A stretch of DNA of 64,000 nucleotides from Solanum dulcamara (GCF_947179165.1 NC_077247.1:12413501-12477500); one strand, 5' to 3'. Positions 1 through 13,095 are shown, numbered from the stretch's first letter. Notes: generated by a model from the letters alone, not told the origin. Made by a program: numbers and translations.

Positions 1-210
1 TCTTCAGTAGAAATTACTATGGAGAATTTCTTATTCCGAGATTGTTTCTTAGAATTGCCTCCAACCTGATTTCCCACATCCTAGAATATGCTAATAACCT
101 CGGTTCGAGCGTGATCATATTCGTTCTATTCGCGCTAACATCTTCGCTACTCCGTCAAATTTCTTTGCTCGTCAATTCATCCCTCATTCCCAAGCAAAGA
201 AGTGGCAAGC
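1..210 (+). mobile_element. Probable 3' end of the interior of a Tat/Ogre-like LTR element
   Basis: These bases lie directly upstream of the long LTR that starts at 211. The last ~20 bases are purine-rich (AAAGAAGTGGCAAGC), as expected of a polypurine tract in front of a 3' LTR. The segment does not read as the continuation of the minus-strand gypsy pol on the other side of the LTR (4025 onward), which argues against a simple solo LTR. Open frames are short and not recognisable. Inference: the window starts inside the element and most of it lies to the left. An unrelated flank remains possible. Confidence 0.45.
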
Positions 211-1490
211 TGTTGACACCCAATTTTGACCGAGCTATAATTACTTTTCGAATCACTATCTTAATAGACAGGCATTTTTAAAATTATTTCCTTATAAATA
301 TATATATATAAATTTATATTTAGTTTTACCCAATAAATCGTATATTTTGGCATTCATAGCTTATAATATTTTATTTTATTTTGCTATTTATTAATATTAT
401 TACCATTATTTATTTTTTATCGTTATTAAAATAACAAACTTCATGCGTTCAAATATTATTATTTTTTTACATGTTTATTTTAGTATAGAGTAGGTTCCCT
501 ATAATTAGAACTTTCAACCTAAATAATACGTTATTTGAAGCAACTTTCAATAGTGATATAATTTTTTTAAAGATTTTATATATTAGTTACTTATCAATGT
601 TAGCTATGCCATGTAGTTTTTCCAATTTTTAAGTTGAGTGAATTAGAACCATCATAAATTATGTAAAGAAATTATTTATTTAGCTTTATAATGGGGACCC
701 ACTGCATCATTTTTAAACAATACATGTTTCGGTCACAATTTCTCAATATATATATATATATATATATCTTAATACTTCTTATGTACATATGTATATGTAA
801 GATTATTACTTAACTAAGTTTATTATGTAGTTTTGCTTGTTCATATTAATATATACATATTACATATCTATTTTAATATGTCTTGTATACATATGCATTT
901 AAAAGGTCATTACTTAGTTAAGTTTATTATATTTTTTACTTAATTATACTAGTAAATGTTATACAGCTATTTCGATACGTATAATTCTGATTGTCCTTCC
1001 CTTAAGCCCTTGAGCGCGAATGTACGAGTTCGAGTCTTGAATATTTTTTATTTATATTATTATTATTATTATTATTTATAGCGTTTAACTCATTTTTTAA
1101 GGTAATAATATCTTCATCATGTTCAGTCATGAGCCGCGACATAAGTATGTGTAGTACTCTTTTTTTTTTGCTCAAAATATTCTTATGAGGAGGTGTTTTG
1201 TTTTGACTTAAAGTAATTTAATACTACAATGAATGGGAGGCATAATAATGAAATCACAGGAATTAGGTAAGTGTCACCGATGCCTTTCAAATCAACAACA
1301 GGAAAAGCATCAATATGATATATTCTACTATATACTTTTGAAAGTGCACTCTACTGTATCTCATTAACAATTTGATATATTTTAATATATATTTTTGAAA
1401 TACTCCACTACTACATCACTTATGATTAAATTTGACATTCTTTAATCATTTCAACATCTTGATACATATAATTATATTCATACATACGTT

Positions 1491-1535
<45 letters not shown>

Positions 1536-4024
1536 CTTTATGCATAAATATTACTACTTGATAAAGTTTATGATTTTACTTATCCAATATACATATATTA
1601 TGGTTATTAATTAGATGACAATCTATTTAATTTATTTCTTCCAATTGATTTAAAGCATAATTTATTTATTTTTATTCATTTTATTTAGGCATTTTTTCTT
1701 GACAATTAATTTATTAGATCAATTTTGGCCTAATCCTAAATTCCCTAATTTTAATTTCATCTTTCTACCAATACCCAAAAAAAAACTAAAACTACTTATT
1801 TGACACTTCATTCTCTCTCTAAACTCTGACCCTAACTCTCTCTCTCTAGACTATCTACTTCATCTTCTTCTCTTGAGAAGAAGAAGATAGCCGCCCCACC
1901 TCTCTCTCTAGGCAGATCTCTCCCATAAGATCTTCCTCTTCTCCACTTCCTTCTTCTTTCAATTTCCAGAAAATCTGCCTTCCATTACTGCGAAATTTTC
2001 GCAACTTTCAATTTGAATCAAGAAAAGTTAAGATTTGTGAAATCTCTTCCCACTTCCTTTTTTTTTGCCTCCAAAAGGCTTTGATTTTTTGTTCAAATCC
2101 AAATTTTTAAATCGGGATTTTCCTATAAATAACAAGGTTTTCACAAAAAAAAGGGAGGAAAAAAAAAGAAAAAAAAGAAGAAGAAAAAAAGCAAGACAGA
2201 AAAGGGAATCTACATCCGAAGACACACACAGAGATTCACGATTTTACTAGTTTTACTACTTTCTTTTGGTCTTCTCAGATTTTCGAGTTTCAAGTTTCTG
2301 GCCAGAATCCTTGGACGTCAAAACCTTAGTTTGCTGCCCAACACAAGTGTTGGAGCACGTTTTACTTAGAAACTCGTTTTGGCCCAAAATATTGGGCAAA
2401 CAGCTATTAGAATCATCACAGAGCTCGGAGTCTTGTAAATTAGGAGTCAACATTCCTTGGCCTTCCTCGTTACTCCTTTGATAATATATCTCTTGATACA
2501 TTAATTTGTCTATATATGTGTTTACATATATGTGATATTGATACTAATCTCTCTTCTTTATTTTTATGTGAGCTAATATTATTTGTTAATGAGCTTAATA
2601 GTATGTTTAGAATAAATTTTAAAAATAAAACAATACTTTTTTTTTTTGAAAATAATTGAATGTTTAGTTTGCTTGTCAACATTCATTTAGGCGTTTAAGT
2701 TAAGTTGAGGGGATAAGAAAACTTATTGCTTAAAATTTTCAAATGTGTTAAAAACTAGTTTAAAGGCTACGAAAAATAGATTTTTTTTATCAAGAATAGA
2801 TATGGCCTTACACCATATTTTTGCAAAACAACATAATTATAGAATGAATCCCAATAGTTAGGCCATCTTAGATTATTTTAATAAATTCCCTTATAAAAAA
2901 ATAATAATTTGTTATTAACATTTTTGGCCATTTAGATTTAAAAATAATAATAGTATAATTTATTATTATTTCTATTTTAAGGCCTATATGGTTTACTAGT
3001 TTCCCTAATATATTATTTTAAGATTTCAGATTTATAACAGGTTCAAAATGCAAGGTATATACATATATATGTCATACATACAAGGTATTATTTTATTTTA
3101 TTTTACACTAATCTTTACTATACTTGATGTATTACTTTGTTACACATAACATATTTTTATATATATATACTATCCCTTTTATCGATGCTATTTTTATTTT
3201 TTTTGTAAATTCTTACACTTTAATACACACATTATTTCATTACATATATATTTATCATTTTGTCCCTACACATAAATAAAATAATAAGATTTTATAAGCT
3301 TCAAACAACATATATATGCATATTTTGTAGTAAATCTATATGAGACCATAAACTTTACATAATGTTTTAACACTTATATACTATTTTTATTTATGAAAAT
3401 TCCATTTTATCGATTATTTACTCAAATTATATTTACTATACAATACATATATGGCTATATTTTACACCCATCTATTGTCTTTTATTTATTTATTTATTTT
3501 ACATCTAAATTCTAGATAATAAAGTAACAAATTCACATACCTTTTAAACTCAACTTCTACATATATAGAGAGATTATAAATTTTCACATATTTCAAAAAC
3601 ATTTTTTTTACTCATTTTTTACAATAAATATTCCTATTTAATTTTTCGTGGATATTGTAAACATATATATAACATGCCTTGTATTTTGTCCTTATTTGCA
3701 AATTAATAAAAAAAAATCAAATATTTCTAAAGTAAATAAATGATTAAAATATCTCTAATTATTTTTCTAAAACTAATTTTAAGGACTATCTTCGGATAGG
3801 CTCTGAGGGATGCTTAACACCTTCCCCTCGAGTAATCAAAACCCTTACCTAGAATCTCACCGGTTTCGTAGATCAAAACAGCGTTTACATTTACATTTAA
3901 AAAAATGGTTTTCCTAATATTTTCCTTAAAATTAGGTGGCGACTCTAAACATTTTCAAAATCCGAGGCATAGCCATTTTTATGTTGTGAACTATTTCGAT
4001 CCCGTTCGAAAATAGGGTGCGACA
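211..4024 (+). mobile_element. 3.8 kb LTR of a Tat/Ogre-like Ty3/gypsy retrotransposon
   Basis: The LTR opens with TGTTGACACCCAATTTTGAC and closes with GGGTGCGACA, both of which I associate with Tat/Ogre-type LTRs of Solanaceae and legumes. A motif GGTGGCGACTC near 3937 is also typical of this group. The 3.8 kb length is in the known Ogre LTR range. Inside there are (TA)n runs, a CT-rich stretch (~1810-1990) followed by a possible TATA box (TATAAAT, 2124-2130), and no convincing coding sequence. The element is inserted in the 3' part of a minus-strand Tekay-type pol. Flanks AAGC / AACC are at best an imperfect target duplication. Confidence 0.7.
1497..1532. repeat. (TA)n microsatellite
   Basis: A run of alternating T and A inside the Ogre-like LTR, one of several short TA tracts there (another at ~746-768). 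It makes a spurious short ORF rich in Ile and Tyr that should not be called a gene. Confidence 0.9.
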
Positions 4025-5215
4025 AACCTCATCATAAGAAAGACTCTCTTTAACCTCAATATTGTTCAATGGCACAATGGACTTTTAATCACCAACAAAC
4101 TTCCTCAATAATTACACATAGAACACCGAATGCGCCAATTCCAAATTAGAAGGAAAATCCAACTCATAAGCCATCTTACCAATTCACCTCAAAATCTGAT
4201 ATGGGTTAAGATATCGGAGACTTACCTTCCCTTTCTTACCAAAATGCATCACACCCTTTATGGGTGAAATTTTTCAAGTAAACCCAATCATTATCTTCAA
4301 ATTCAAGTTCTCTTCTCCTCACATCCGAATAGGACTTTTGTCAGCTTTAGGCCATTTTCAATCCTTCTCTAATGAGTCTAACTTTCTCTATAGCCTCAAA
4401 TACCAACTCGAGTCCTATCAAAGTAACTTTACCAACCTCGAACCAACTGATAGGGGATCTACACTACCTACTATATGAAGCCTCAAATGGAGTCATTTCA
4501 ATTCTTGAGTAATAACTATTATTATAAGCAAAATCTATCAATAGAAAATGATCCCAATTTACTTTAAAACCAATAATGCATTCTCTCAACACATACTCTA
4601 ATGTCTAAATGGTACGCTCAGCCTGAATATCCATTTGTGGGAGAAAAGTTGTACTAAGCTTCACTTGGGTACAAAGACCCTTTTGGAAAGATCTCCAAAA
4701 CTGAGATGTAAACTAAGTATCTCGATCCAAAACAATAGATAATAGAATAGCATGAAGCTTAACCAATTCTCCAACATATAATCTAACATAGTCCTCGGCT
4801 GAATATGAGGTATTAATAGGAAGAAAATAAGCCGACTTAGTCATTCAGTCAACAACCACCCAAATAGAGTCATGTTGCCTACGAGTATGAGACAAACCTA
4901 TCATGAAGTCCATATTCAAGGTTTTCCACTTTTAAGTAGAAATCTCAATATCGTGAGCCAAACCTCCTAGTTTTTTTATGCTCAACTTTCACTTGTTGAT
5001 AATTAGGACACTTAACCACAAATTCTACAATAGCCTTTTTCATTTCATTCCACCAATACATGTCTCTCAAATCTCGATACATCTTTGTGGAACCGGGATG
5101 AATTAAATATCGTAAATTATGAGCCTCGAACAATATTATATCTCTCAAGCCATCCACATTTGGAATACATAATCAGCCTTAAAATCTCAAAACACCATCT
5201 CCCCATTGGGAGAAA
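4025..5215 (-). pseudogene. gypsy pol: integrase and C-terminal tail (degraded)
   Basis: Reading the minus strand, 5157-4945 encodes an integrase zinc-binding region: NVDGLR and HPGSTKMYRDLR precede a Cys-x-x-Tyr version of the usual CxxC. Decayed core integrase follows (~4930-4700), then the conserved tail with FGKKGK-like and SYDEV-like words, ending at 4025. The matching tail of the element at 60135-60647 continues with an EILDRQVKRLRN motif, which is missing here because the Ogre-like element interrupts it. Several in-frame stops are present. Confidence 0.75.
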
Positions 5216-5950
5216 GTTTCAATGGATTTGCTAAACTTTACATACAATTGATGGTCTTTGAGAATTTGTAACACAACCCTCAAATGACCTGCATGCTCTT
5301 CCTCACTCCGTGAGTAAATTAAAATATCATCAATGAAGATGATCACAAACATATCCAAATATTATTTGAACACCCTATTCATCAAATCCATAAAAACTGC
5401 AAGCGCATTTGTTAGTCCAAAAGATATAACCAAAAATTTAAAGTGACCATATCGAGTTCTAAAGGTCGTCTTTAGAATGTCGCATTCCCTTAATCGGAGT
5501 TGATGATAACCCGATCGGAGGTCAATCTTCAAAAAGTAGGTTGCTCCTTGAAGTTGATTGAGCAAGTCATCAATACTTGGAATGGGATACTTATTCTTAA
5601 TTGTGACCTTATTCAACTGCCTATAGTCGATGCACATTCGAAGCAAACCATCCTTCTTTCTAAAAAAGAGAATTGGAACACCCCATAGAGAGATACTCGG
5701 TCTAATGAAACCTTTATCTAACAAATCCTTCAACTAATCCTTAAACTCTTTCAGTTCTGCATGTGCCATTTAGTAAGAAGGAATAGAGATAGGCTACATA
5801 TCAGGTGGGAGATCAATACCAAAGTCTATTTTTCTTTCAGGAGGAATACCCCGAGGATCTTTAGGAAAAACTTCTAGAAATTCATTTACAACTGAAACTG
5901 ACCGAAGATTAGCCGATTGGGAACTATACTTTTCATAACTATACTAATAA
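5215..5950 (-). pseudogene. gypsy pol: reverse transcriptase (degraded)
   Basis: The 123-residue frame at 5733-5362 carries the RT words [33 protein letters not shown] and FGLTNA. Past a stop and frame change, the catalytic block FIDDILIYS is still readable on the minus strand near 5345-5310. After about 45 more residues the sequence jumps straight into the integrase N-terminal region (GDGVLRF), so RT thumb, connection and RNase H are deleted. This is a non-functional remnant. Confidence 0.8.
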
Positions 5951-6283
5951 GGGGTGGGGAACGGAAGCGCAAAAGTAAAGTAACGAAAGCGCTTTCCTAG
6001 GCTTTCAAAATGTGTTTTTCATTCCAACCTTCAAGGTTAACCTCCAGAGCTGGGACATTATCCACAGCTAGATCATCCTTTAGGAAGTCTATCAAAAGAG
6101 AAAGAGGACGAGGTCCTCTGTCTCAAAGTTAGTATCTCTAATCCGAACTAGATGGTAGATGCAACCTTTTGAAATTAGTTTTTGAGATTTAAGGTATGAG
6201 ATGAATTGACCCTTAAACATGAAATTATGACCTTTTCATTCTAGAACTGGCTCATTTGAAAACTGTAATTTAACCACTCGGGT

Positions 6284-6850
6284 TCAACAACATATTGAGG
6301 CGTAACATGTATGGAGCCAATCCATACCAAGAATAATATCAAAATTGGTCATATCAAGCTCTACTAGATCAACAAAGGTGACTTTATGGAAAACTGAAAC
6401 TGGACAATTTCTATAGACTATTTTATCCATAACCGACTCACTTATGGGAGTATAAATGGAAAAAGGCTTCAACAATATTTTGAGGCTAACATCAAATCTC
6501 ATGGCCACATAAGGAGTAACAAAAGACAAAATTACACTCGGATCAAGAAAGGCATAAACATCATAGAGAAAGACTAGTAATATATCGATAACAACATCGA
6601 AAGTCTCCTGCACCTCTTGCCTACCACGAAGAGCAAAGAATCGATTGTTGCATTGACCACCCTTTGGTTGAGCTTGGGTGCCTTGTTGAATTTGGCCTCC
6701 TTGAGCAATTTTTCCTTGAGGATGACCTTCTCTACCTTTGTTGGCAACATGAGGGCACTCAGATTGCCTATGGCCCATATTGTAACATCTATAACAAGCA
6801 CCCATTCCTATCAAATATCTCCTCCATGATTCATCCCACACTTTGGACAC
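6284..6850 (-). pseudogene. gypsy gag end: CCHC knuckle and aspartic protease
   Basis: A 188-residue open frame. Near its start is an intact zinc knuckle, CYRCYNMGHRQSECP (CX2CX4HX4C). A Gln/Gly-rich linker follows, then a retropepsin-like domain ending in the typical word ILGMDWL. The protease active-site block usually reads D-S/P-G-A; here it reads DPSVILSF, so the catalytic loop is altered. The frame belongs to the minus-strand element and continues gag from higher coordinates. Confidence 0.75.
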
Positions 6851-7640
6851 TTGGGAAATGAAGGGCTACTAGCATTCACACCTCCTCTTTGAACCTTAGG
6901 GTATAGCACCATATCCTTATCAAACTTCTTTCCCAAATCTTAGCCTTGTTTAGAATGGCCATGAGCACTACCACCGGTCCTAGCATTTGAGAACCCACCA
7001 TCATACTAGGTTCTCTTAGAATCCCTCATTCTCATCTCCTTGAGTTTGTCCCCATAAATTTATTTGGCGAAAGTCATGAGCTGAGATATGTCCATTTCCT
7101 TAATAAGCATGGTTGTATGACACTCCTTTGCAACCAAATTAGACACCCCCAATATGAATTGACTCATTTGGGAACGTGGATTGTCAACCAATGAAGTAGC
7201 ATACTTGGATAGCTTAGTGAACTTGAGGGTATAGACCCTCATACCCATATTTCCTTGTTGAAGATTGATGAACTCAAACACTTGGCTTCCCTTAGCTCAA
7301 GAGGGAAAAAACGATCAAGGAAAGCAAGTTTGAAGGCTTTCCAATCAATATGTCCTTCATCCACTCTATCCAACTTCCATTACGTGTACCAAACTTGAGC
7401 AACACTCTTGAGTTGGTAGGCCGCCAACTCCACTTTCTCTTCCGGTGTTACCTCTATAATATTACTATCTTATAGACCTCATCAATGAACTCTTGAGGAT
7501 CCTACTGTATAGCACGATATAGATCATAAAAGAAGTGAGGATTTCTTAAAATACCTTATATCCTCCAATTCATAGATATGGCATGCTTCAAAACCATGAA
7601 TAAGCATAACGTGATGATCAGACTCCTTAGGACATCGTAA
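6851..7640 (-). pseudogene. gypsy gag core (degraded)
   Basis: The frame at 7281-7060 contains the retrotransposon gag signature FINLQQGNMGMRVYTLKF, then SKYA and KEMDISQLM, matching the capsid-type gag domain (Pfam Retrotrans_gag). Frameshifts separate this from flanking gag pieces up to ~7640. Its position between the primer binding site and the CCHC knuckle is what a gypsy element should show. Confidence 0.7.
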
Positions 7641-7647
7641 ACTGTAT

Positions 7648-7659
7648 GCTCTTATACCA
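7648..7659 (-). other. Primer binding site (initiator tRNA-Met type)
   Basis: On the minus strand this reads TGGTATAAGAGC, one base from the canonical TGGTATCAGAGC complementary to the 3' end of plant initiator tRNA-Met. It lies 4 bases from the LTR end, fixing the orientation of the element. Confidence 0.8.
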
Positions 7660-7663
7660 AGTT

Positions 7664-9790
7664 TTTCATGACCTAACCTAGGACCTAAGCATAACACGAT
7701 GATTGAAACCCTGAAGGGCTCCAACTAAGCCTCTTGACATATCATTAAGCATACATAAGGTAAAGTAAATGCGTAAATAACATAAGAAGAGTGTAAATTA
7801 TGAATCATAAAGAAGGTATAATCTTGACTACATAGACTCTACAACATATATCCAATAATGCCTTTACAAGTCAAGAAAGGTGAGGGCTAATACATGTCCC
7901 TAGCTCACCCTAAACATGAAAGAAAGAAATATAATTAAGAGAAGAAAAAACTTATAACTAGTCCCCAATAGATGAGGACTCACCAAACTCCGCTAACATG
8001 GAAGCTCAACTAGCTAAGTATAGGAATGTGATCCTCAATCCCTATATTATAAGACAATGTAGGCAACAATTTGTGTTAGTACATTTGAATGTACTAAGTA
8101 TGCGAGCATGATATGCAATATAAATCATAGAATGCAATGATCATTTAACATACATGATAAAAGAGAATGAGTAAAGTCATGAGAAAACTATAATGATCAA
8201 AGCATTCAAAAGTCATAGTAAGATCATAAGAGAACATAATAAAAGTATACATAAATGTGGGATAGAATGATAACAGATAATATGACCATGCGAGCTATAA
8301 CATAGAATCCCGATGTCTCCCCATACAACGAAAGAAAGGGGAGTCGATTTGCCAAGGTAGACTCTACCCCGCTAGGCGGGTCATGTACATACGCTATATG
8401 TGGATGAACTAGCAAGGCCATAAATTCAATCCTTCGATAGCACATAGTTATGATATAAGAGACTTTATGTAAGGACCTCATAGCTCGAGCCTCCACCTCA
8501 AGTCAGCATTCAGTGCTAAGTCAAATCTCATGGAATACATAACATAGTAATTATACTTAGCATATATCATAACTTATTCATATACTTCATAATTCATAGA
8601 ATAGCTTATTTTTATGTCATACTTGCAATGTTAGTATGGGCCTTTCAACACCACAATATCATATTTGCATAATTCATGTCATTAAGTTCCTAGGTTACCA
8701 ACATAGGGCCCTGAGTTACCTTTCTTCATACTTGCAGGGAATTCATAGCTTGAACATATTTTTAATCCATGATCACAATTCATACTTGAATTTAGAGTAA
8801 AATTCATATACACAGTCAATTTGATTGAAAACCATGAAATACTTGAAAATTGTTAAGTTTCATAATCATAATTCATGTAAATCACCCTTGAAAACAACTT
8901 CATGCATGGCATTCGTAATTCATCTTAAAATCATGCAATTAATGTAAAAATATAATTATAATGATCATTTATAATGATTAAAAAACATAATTAAAATAAC
9001 CCAATGTAATTCATCAAATTAGGGTTACAAACTTAATTGAAATTCATAATATTTTGAATAGAAACCTTGGGACTCCATGGATAAAGGTGACCATGGATCA
9101 ATCTCTACATACCTTAATTGAATTTGAACTTGGAATTGAGAAAGGAGACATGTTATTGAAGAAACCTTAGCCAAAACCTTGATGAATAAGATGAACTCTT
9201 GAAGAACCTTAGGAGAGAAGTCTTAAAATTGTTTAGGAGATAACGAGGGAATGATATAGATTTAGGAGTATTTAGGACAATTACATAATGAATCTATTCC
9301 CAAAAACATCCATATACATTAATGAAAGAATAGAGAAAAGACTGAACTATCCTTCATTTAAATGGAAACAGGGACATCACGGAGGACCCATCATGGTCTT
9401 TGATGCTTACCACAACCTGTGGTGGTATCCATGAGGTTAGACTTGATCTTGAATCTTAGGATTGCAGGTAAAGAGTTTCAGGTCTTCCTCCATGGAAACC
9501 TTCATGGTCCATGGAGGTCAAAATGGTCTATGAAGTGCAGTCTGGTGCAGGCCTTACATTAGGGTTTGCAGGATCGACCATCAAGGAACCCACCACAGTC
9601 TGTGAAGGGAAACATGACTCGGTGGTAAGGCATGGACCCTGCCTTGGGAAAGAATTTTAAGGGTCTTAAGGGAAGGGTCACCACGGAGGGCACTACAGTC
9701 TATAGTGCTCACCACGGTCCGTGGTTCTTGCCGTGGTCTCTTCTCTGCAGGTTTCAATTCAGAAGCACCACCACAGTGGCTCACCATAAG
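7664..9790 (-). mobile_element. 5' LTR of the 4025-9790 gypsy element
   Basis: The LTR ends (low coordinate) in a CATGA-type terminus next to the primer binding site. It shares blocks with the solo LTR at 23641-25744 and the LTR at 53319-55442, for example the stretch around 8340-8400 meaning 'tagcctaccttggcaa' on the minus strand. A U3-like part (~9380-9780) holds repeated short CCACGG/CCGTGG words. The 9790 boundary is estimated from the ~2.1 kb length of related LTRs; no clean start with target duplication could be fixed. Confidence 0.65.
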
Positions 9791-10467
9791 GCGTGGTGCG
9801 TACCATGAACATGATGGCCTTTGTGGTCATCACCAAGTGCCAAAATCTGCATTTTTCTGGGATTTCATCTTTTGATCCTCATTTTCCGTCTTTCCAACTT
9901 TTGTGGACTTACACATTCTCTCCATAATTCCCAAATCACAAAACCTTCTCTTCCAAGTTTTATCTCTAAGGTCTTCTTCTTCCATGAGCAACTCAAGGGG
10001 TTTTCAAGGTTAAGCTTTCATTTTTTTTAATTTAGGGCTTATCAAGGTCAACGTACTTCATCCATGGGTACCTTTCACCCATGGAATCCCAAAGAATCCT
10101 TCTCAATTCTCTTATGATTCCTTCAATTAAAAGCCCTAATTGCATGACTTTCATTAGGTCTTCGTAATTATGATATATTTCAATGATATTAATTTAATTA
10201 GGCATAATTCACATCATATTGCATGATTTCAAGTTGAATTTCAATAACTCATATTATATGCTAGTTTAAAGTATGATTTATGAACTATGATCATAATTTT
10301 CAAGTTATTTCAACGAAATCTTTATGAATGAGTTTTAAGATGCTTTTTGCAAGGAAATTTATGAATGCCTTATGAAAGGTTATGAATAATGTTTTAATGA
10401 TGTTTCAAGCATGTTTATGAGAAAGAATGACTTGAGATCCTTAATGAGGAAGGTGACTCAAGACTCT
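9791..10467 (+). mobile_element. Left part of a plus-strand gypsy LTR, split by a nested element
   Basis: Blocks such as 'cacccatggaatccca' (near 10080) match, in opposite orientation, the neighbouring minus-strand LTR. The sequence stops at the ACTCT duplication (10463-10467) of the nested element and resumes at 19302. It is therefore one LTR in two pieces, head to head with the LTR to its left. The left limit is approximate. Confidence 0.6.
10463..10467. repeat. Target site duplication, left copy (ACTCT)
   Basis: Identical to the five bases at 19297-19301 directly after the 3' LTR. Five bases is the usual duplication of Ty3/gypsy integrases. Confidence 0.85.
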
Positions 10468-10988
10468 AATTATACCCCGTACTTTCGCACCTTGTGACAT
10501 TGTCTAAAGTCTCTTGAAAAGTGACATGTGATCTAGACTATCTACCACGCTATCAAATAACTCTAAGGAAGGGAGGATGTGATGCCCCATAGTAGGGAAA
10601 GTTGGAAATAGAGTTATAAGAATCTGGAATGAGTTGGGGGACAAAATAATAAGTCGTGGGACTCGACTTACTTGCGTAAGCTACCAATTTGGATGTCTTA
10701 CATACTTAAGCTACTGGAGTACATATTGAGCTTCCGTAGCAAGGATTGCATAGGCTCTTAAAGTAAGATGAGATTACGAACCCATGGAAGAGATAGAAGG
10801 AGGCGTAGCACCTACTCAGAAGCAAGCAGGTGATGCACCTACTTGGACCAAGTAGGTGATACACCTACTTAATATGGGTCCCACACTGCCACGTGGCAGC
10901 AAAGGAGTAAGCACATGATTGAGGTGGCATCTAGGGGGCTGCCATATGTCACCCCTAGGGGATTCCATGTGTAACCCTCTAAGGAAGG

Positions 10989-10998
10989 TTATATATTA
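10989..10998 (+). promoter_or_regulatory. Probable LTR TATA box
   Basis: TTATATATTA in the upstream third of the LTR, conserved at the same place in the 3' LTR (near 16496-16505). The position fits a U3/R border, but no transcript evidence is available. Confidence 0.4.
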
Positions 10999-12804
10999 GT
11001 CATCTTATGACTAAACCTTCATTTTCAGCATTCTTAACTTAGAATTTGAGAGAAAAATTAAGAGGGAGAAGAAAAAGAGCTACGGTTTGGCTAGAACAAG
11101 GTGCGCCTTCGACTTTTGTTCTGTGAATTAATTATTTAAGGTATACTATGGTTACATGACGGTTTTTAATAGCATAAAATCACTATTTGGGGCAGCAAGA
11201 AGTGCAGCGAGTGGCTCCACCAATTTTTAGCACGTTAAGGAGCGTCCGAAGTTAATTTTCAGCAAGGTAAGATTTGATTCTCTTGTTCCATGTTTAGGTA
11301 AGTGTTTAAGCATGTTATGGGTGTGCAAATATGAGTTGGAGATGTGAAAATATGTAATCACTATTGAAGGAGGCTGCAAATCGTGTAGGGATTGTTTTGG
11401 TGTATTCTAGTCGGCTTAAGGTTTAACTATTGTTGTCGTTAGCAGGTGTTGTGTTTGGAGGTGATTTATCTATGTTTCAGGGATGGAACATGACTAAAAA
11501 TGACTTTATATGCTTCTGGGTTCAGCCACATGACACCCCATTTCATGTGGTTAAAAGTTTTATGAAATAGAGATTAAAAACCCTATTTTGGTATCATGGT
11601 TTTAAGTGAGTTGTTTGGAGTTTGAGTAGTGTAATGTTGAAGTGGTTCACTTATATATAAGCTGATGATTGTTGTTGTTGGTTGGCTTTATTAATTGAAG
11701 ATGTAATTGGAAGTTCGGATAGAGCAAGTTATGGAAGGAAGTGCTGCCCGATTTCCTTTAACTTCTTAACTAACTTATAGACTAGTCAAGAAAAGCGAAT
11801 AAGGAATTGATTCCTATGGGTGCTCAGTTGTGGATTTAGAAGCTAGAAAGTTAAAGGTTATTAATATTGGTATTACCTTCGTGTTAAATAAGTCTAGAGG
11901 ACGATGAGACAAGTCGGGTTAAAAGCAATCGATAAGAGGTATGTAAAGCCTATCTCTCCTTTATTTTGGCATGTCTTCACATTAAGTAATGAATGACATG
12001 AGCTTGAGGGTAAATATACTCATAAATTCCAAGTGTAACTTACGATCCTCATTTACTTCTTAATGAAAGAACTCTTACAGTAATTTAATTAGGGTTTCTC
12101 AAGCCTTCCATACGTTAGGAAGTGATGAGTATGTAATGCTATCCTTTCTTTCTCTTGGCGTATCTTAGTCTTAAGTATGATGTGCATATGAAATGTGGGG
12201 AAAAATCCACTCATGAAGCTCTGAATACGATTCACGACTCCTACCTACTTCTTGAAGTGAGAGCTCCTATGCTAATTGAGTTAATGTCTCTCACTGTCTC
12301 CTAGATGATGAAAAGCAGAGGGTATGTAAAGCTTAACTCTTCTTCTCTCCTGGCATGTCTTAGCTATAAGTGGTTGGTGTATGAAATATGGGGACAATTC
12401 CATTCTTAGAACCCCAAGCATGATTCGTACATCTTATTCACTACTTGATGTTAGAACTCTTGCGATAGTTGAGTTATTGTCTTGTAAGCCTATTATGTGA
12501 TAAAAAGTTTATACGTGAAGCCTATCCCTCCCTTCTCTTGAAATGGCTTAATGTAAGTGAAACGATATGTGATATGAGTTAGAGACAGTTCCATTTATAG
12601 ATTCTGGATGTAACTCATGACTTGTACTCACTTTTAAATGATAAGGGCCTTGAAGTAGTTGAACTACGACCCTTGAGCCCTATATAGGCTGAATAGTGAT
12701 GGGATGTGTAAGCTCCTATACCTAGGAGCTCTTGAACATGCTTTATGGTGATATTTGTGGGATGTTTGACATGTTACAGAGTTTTACGTGCACGTATATG
12801 CATT

Positions 12805-13095
12805 ATGATATATATGGATCGGGCCGAACGTACCTCAGCATATTTTTCTATATAGGGATTAAGTCGTACGTTCCACGGCATGATATATTATATATGGATC
12901 GGGCCGTCATACCTCGACATTATTATAAGATATACAGATTGGGCCGTTGTACCTCAACATTATTATATAAGATACGGATCGGGTCGTCTTTCCTTGATAT
13001 TATTATACGATATGTGGATTGGGTCATCATTTCTCGGTGTGTACTTTCTATATATATGGATTGGGCTGTACGTTCCACATCGCTAATGGTACATA
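12805..13095 (+). repeat. 40-bp tandem repeat block inside the 5' LTR
   Basis: About seven degenerate units of ~40 bases, each with a core like GGATCGGGCCG, then a CGTACCTCGGCAT-like word and a TA-rich spacer. The same block occurs in the 3' LTR (18315-18605), so it predates the insertion. Confidence 0.85.

Larger units (their letters stand above)
4025..9790 (-). mobile_element. Decayed Tekay/Del-type Ty3/gypsy element, 3'-truncated
   Basis: Minus-strand order from high to low coordinate: 5' LTR (~9790-7664), primer binding site (7659-7648), gag, CCHC knuckle plus protease, reverse transcriptase, integrase, and the C-terminal tail of pol. The element ends abruptly at 4025, where the Ogre-like LTR sits, so its last pol residues and 3' LTR are missing from the window. 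Many frameshifts and an internal deletion mean it cannot be autonomous. Lineage is inferred from the RT and C-terminal motifs shared with the element at 59841-64000. Confidence 0.8.

Noticed and set aside
1432..1614. Short plus-strand ORF rich in Ile/Tyr
   Set aside because: It is a translation of a (TA)n microsatellite within the Ogre-like LTR.
2028..2501. Overlapping small ORFs on both strands in the CT-rich part of the first LTR
   Set aside because: Low-complexity sequence inside an LTR, no domain, and frames open on both strands at once.
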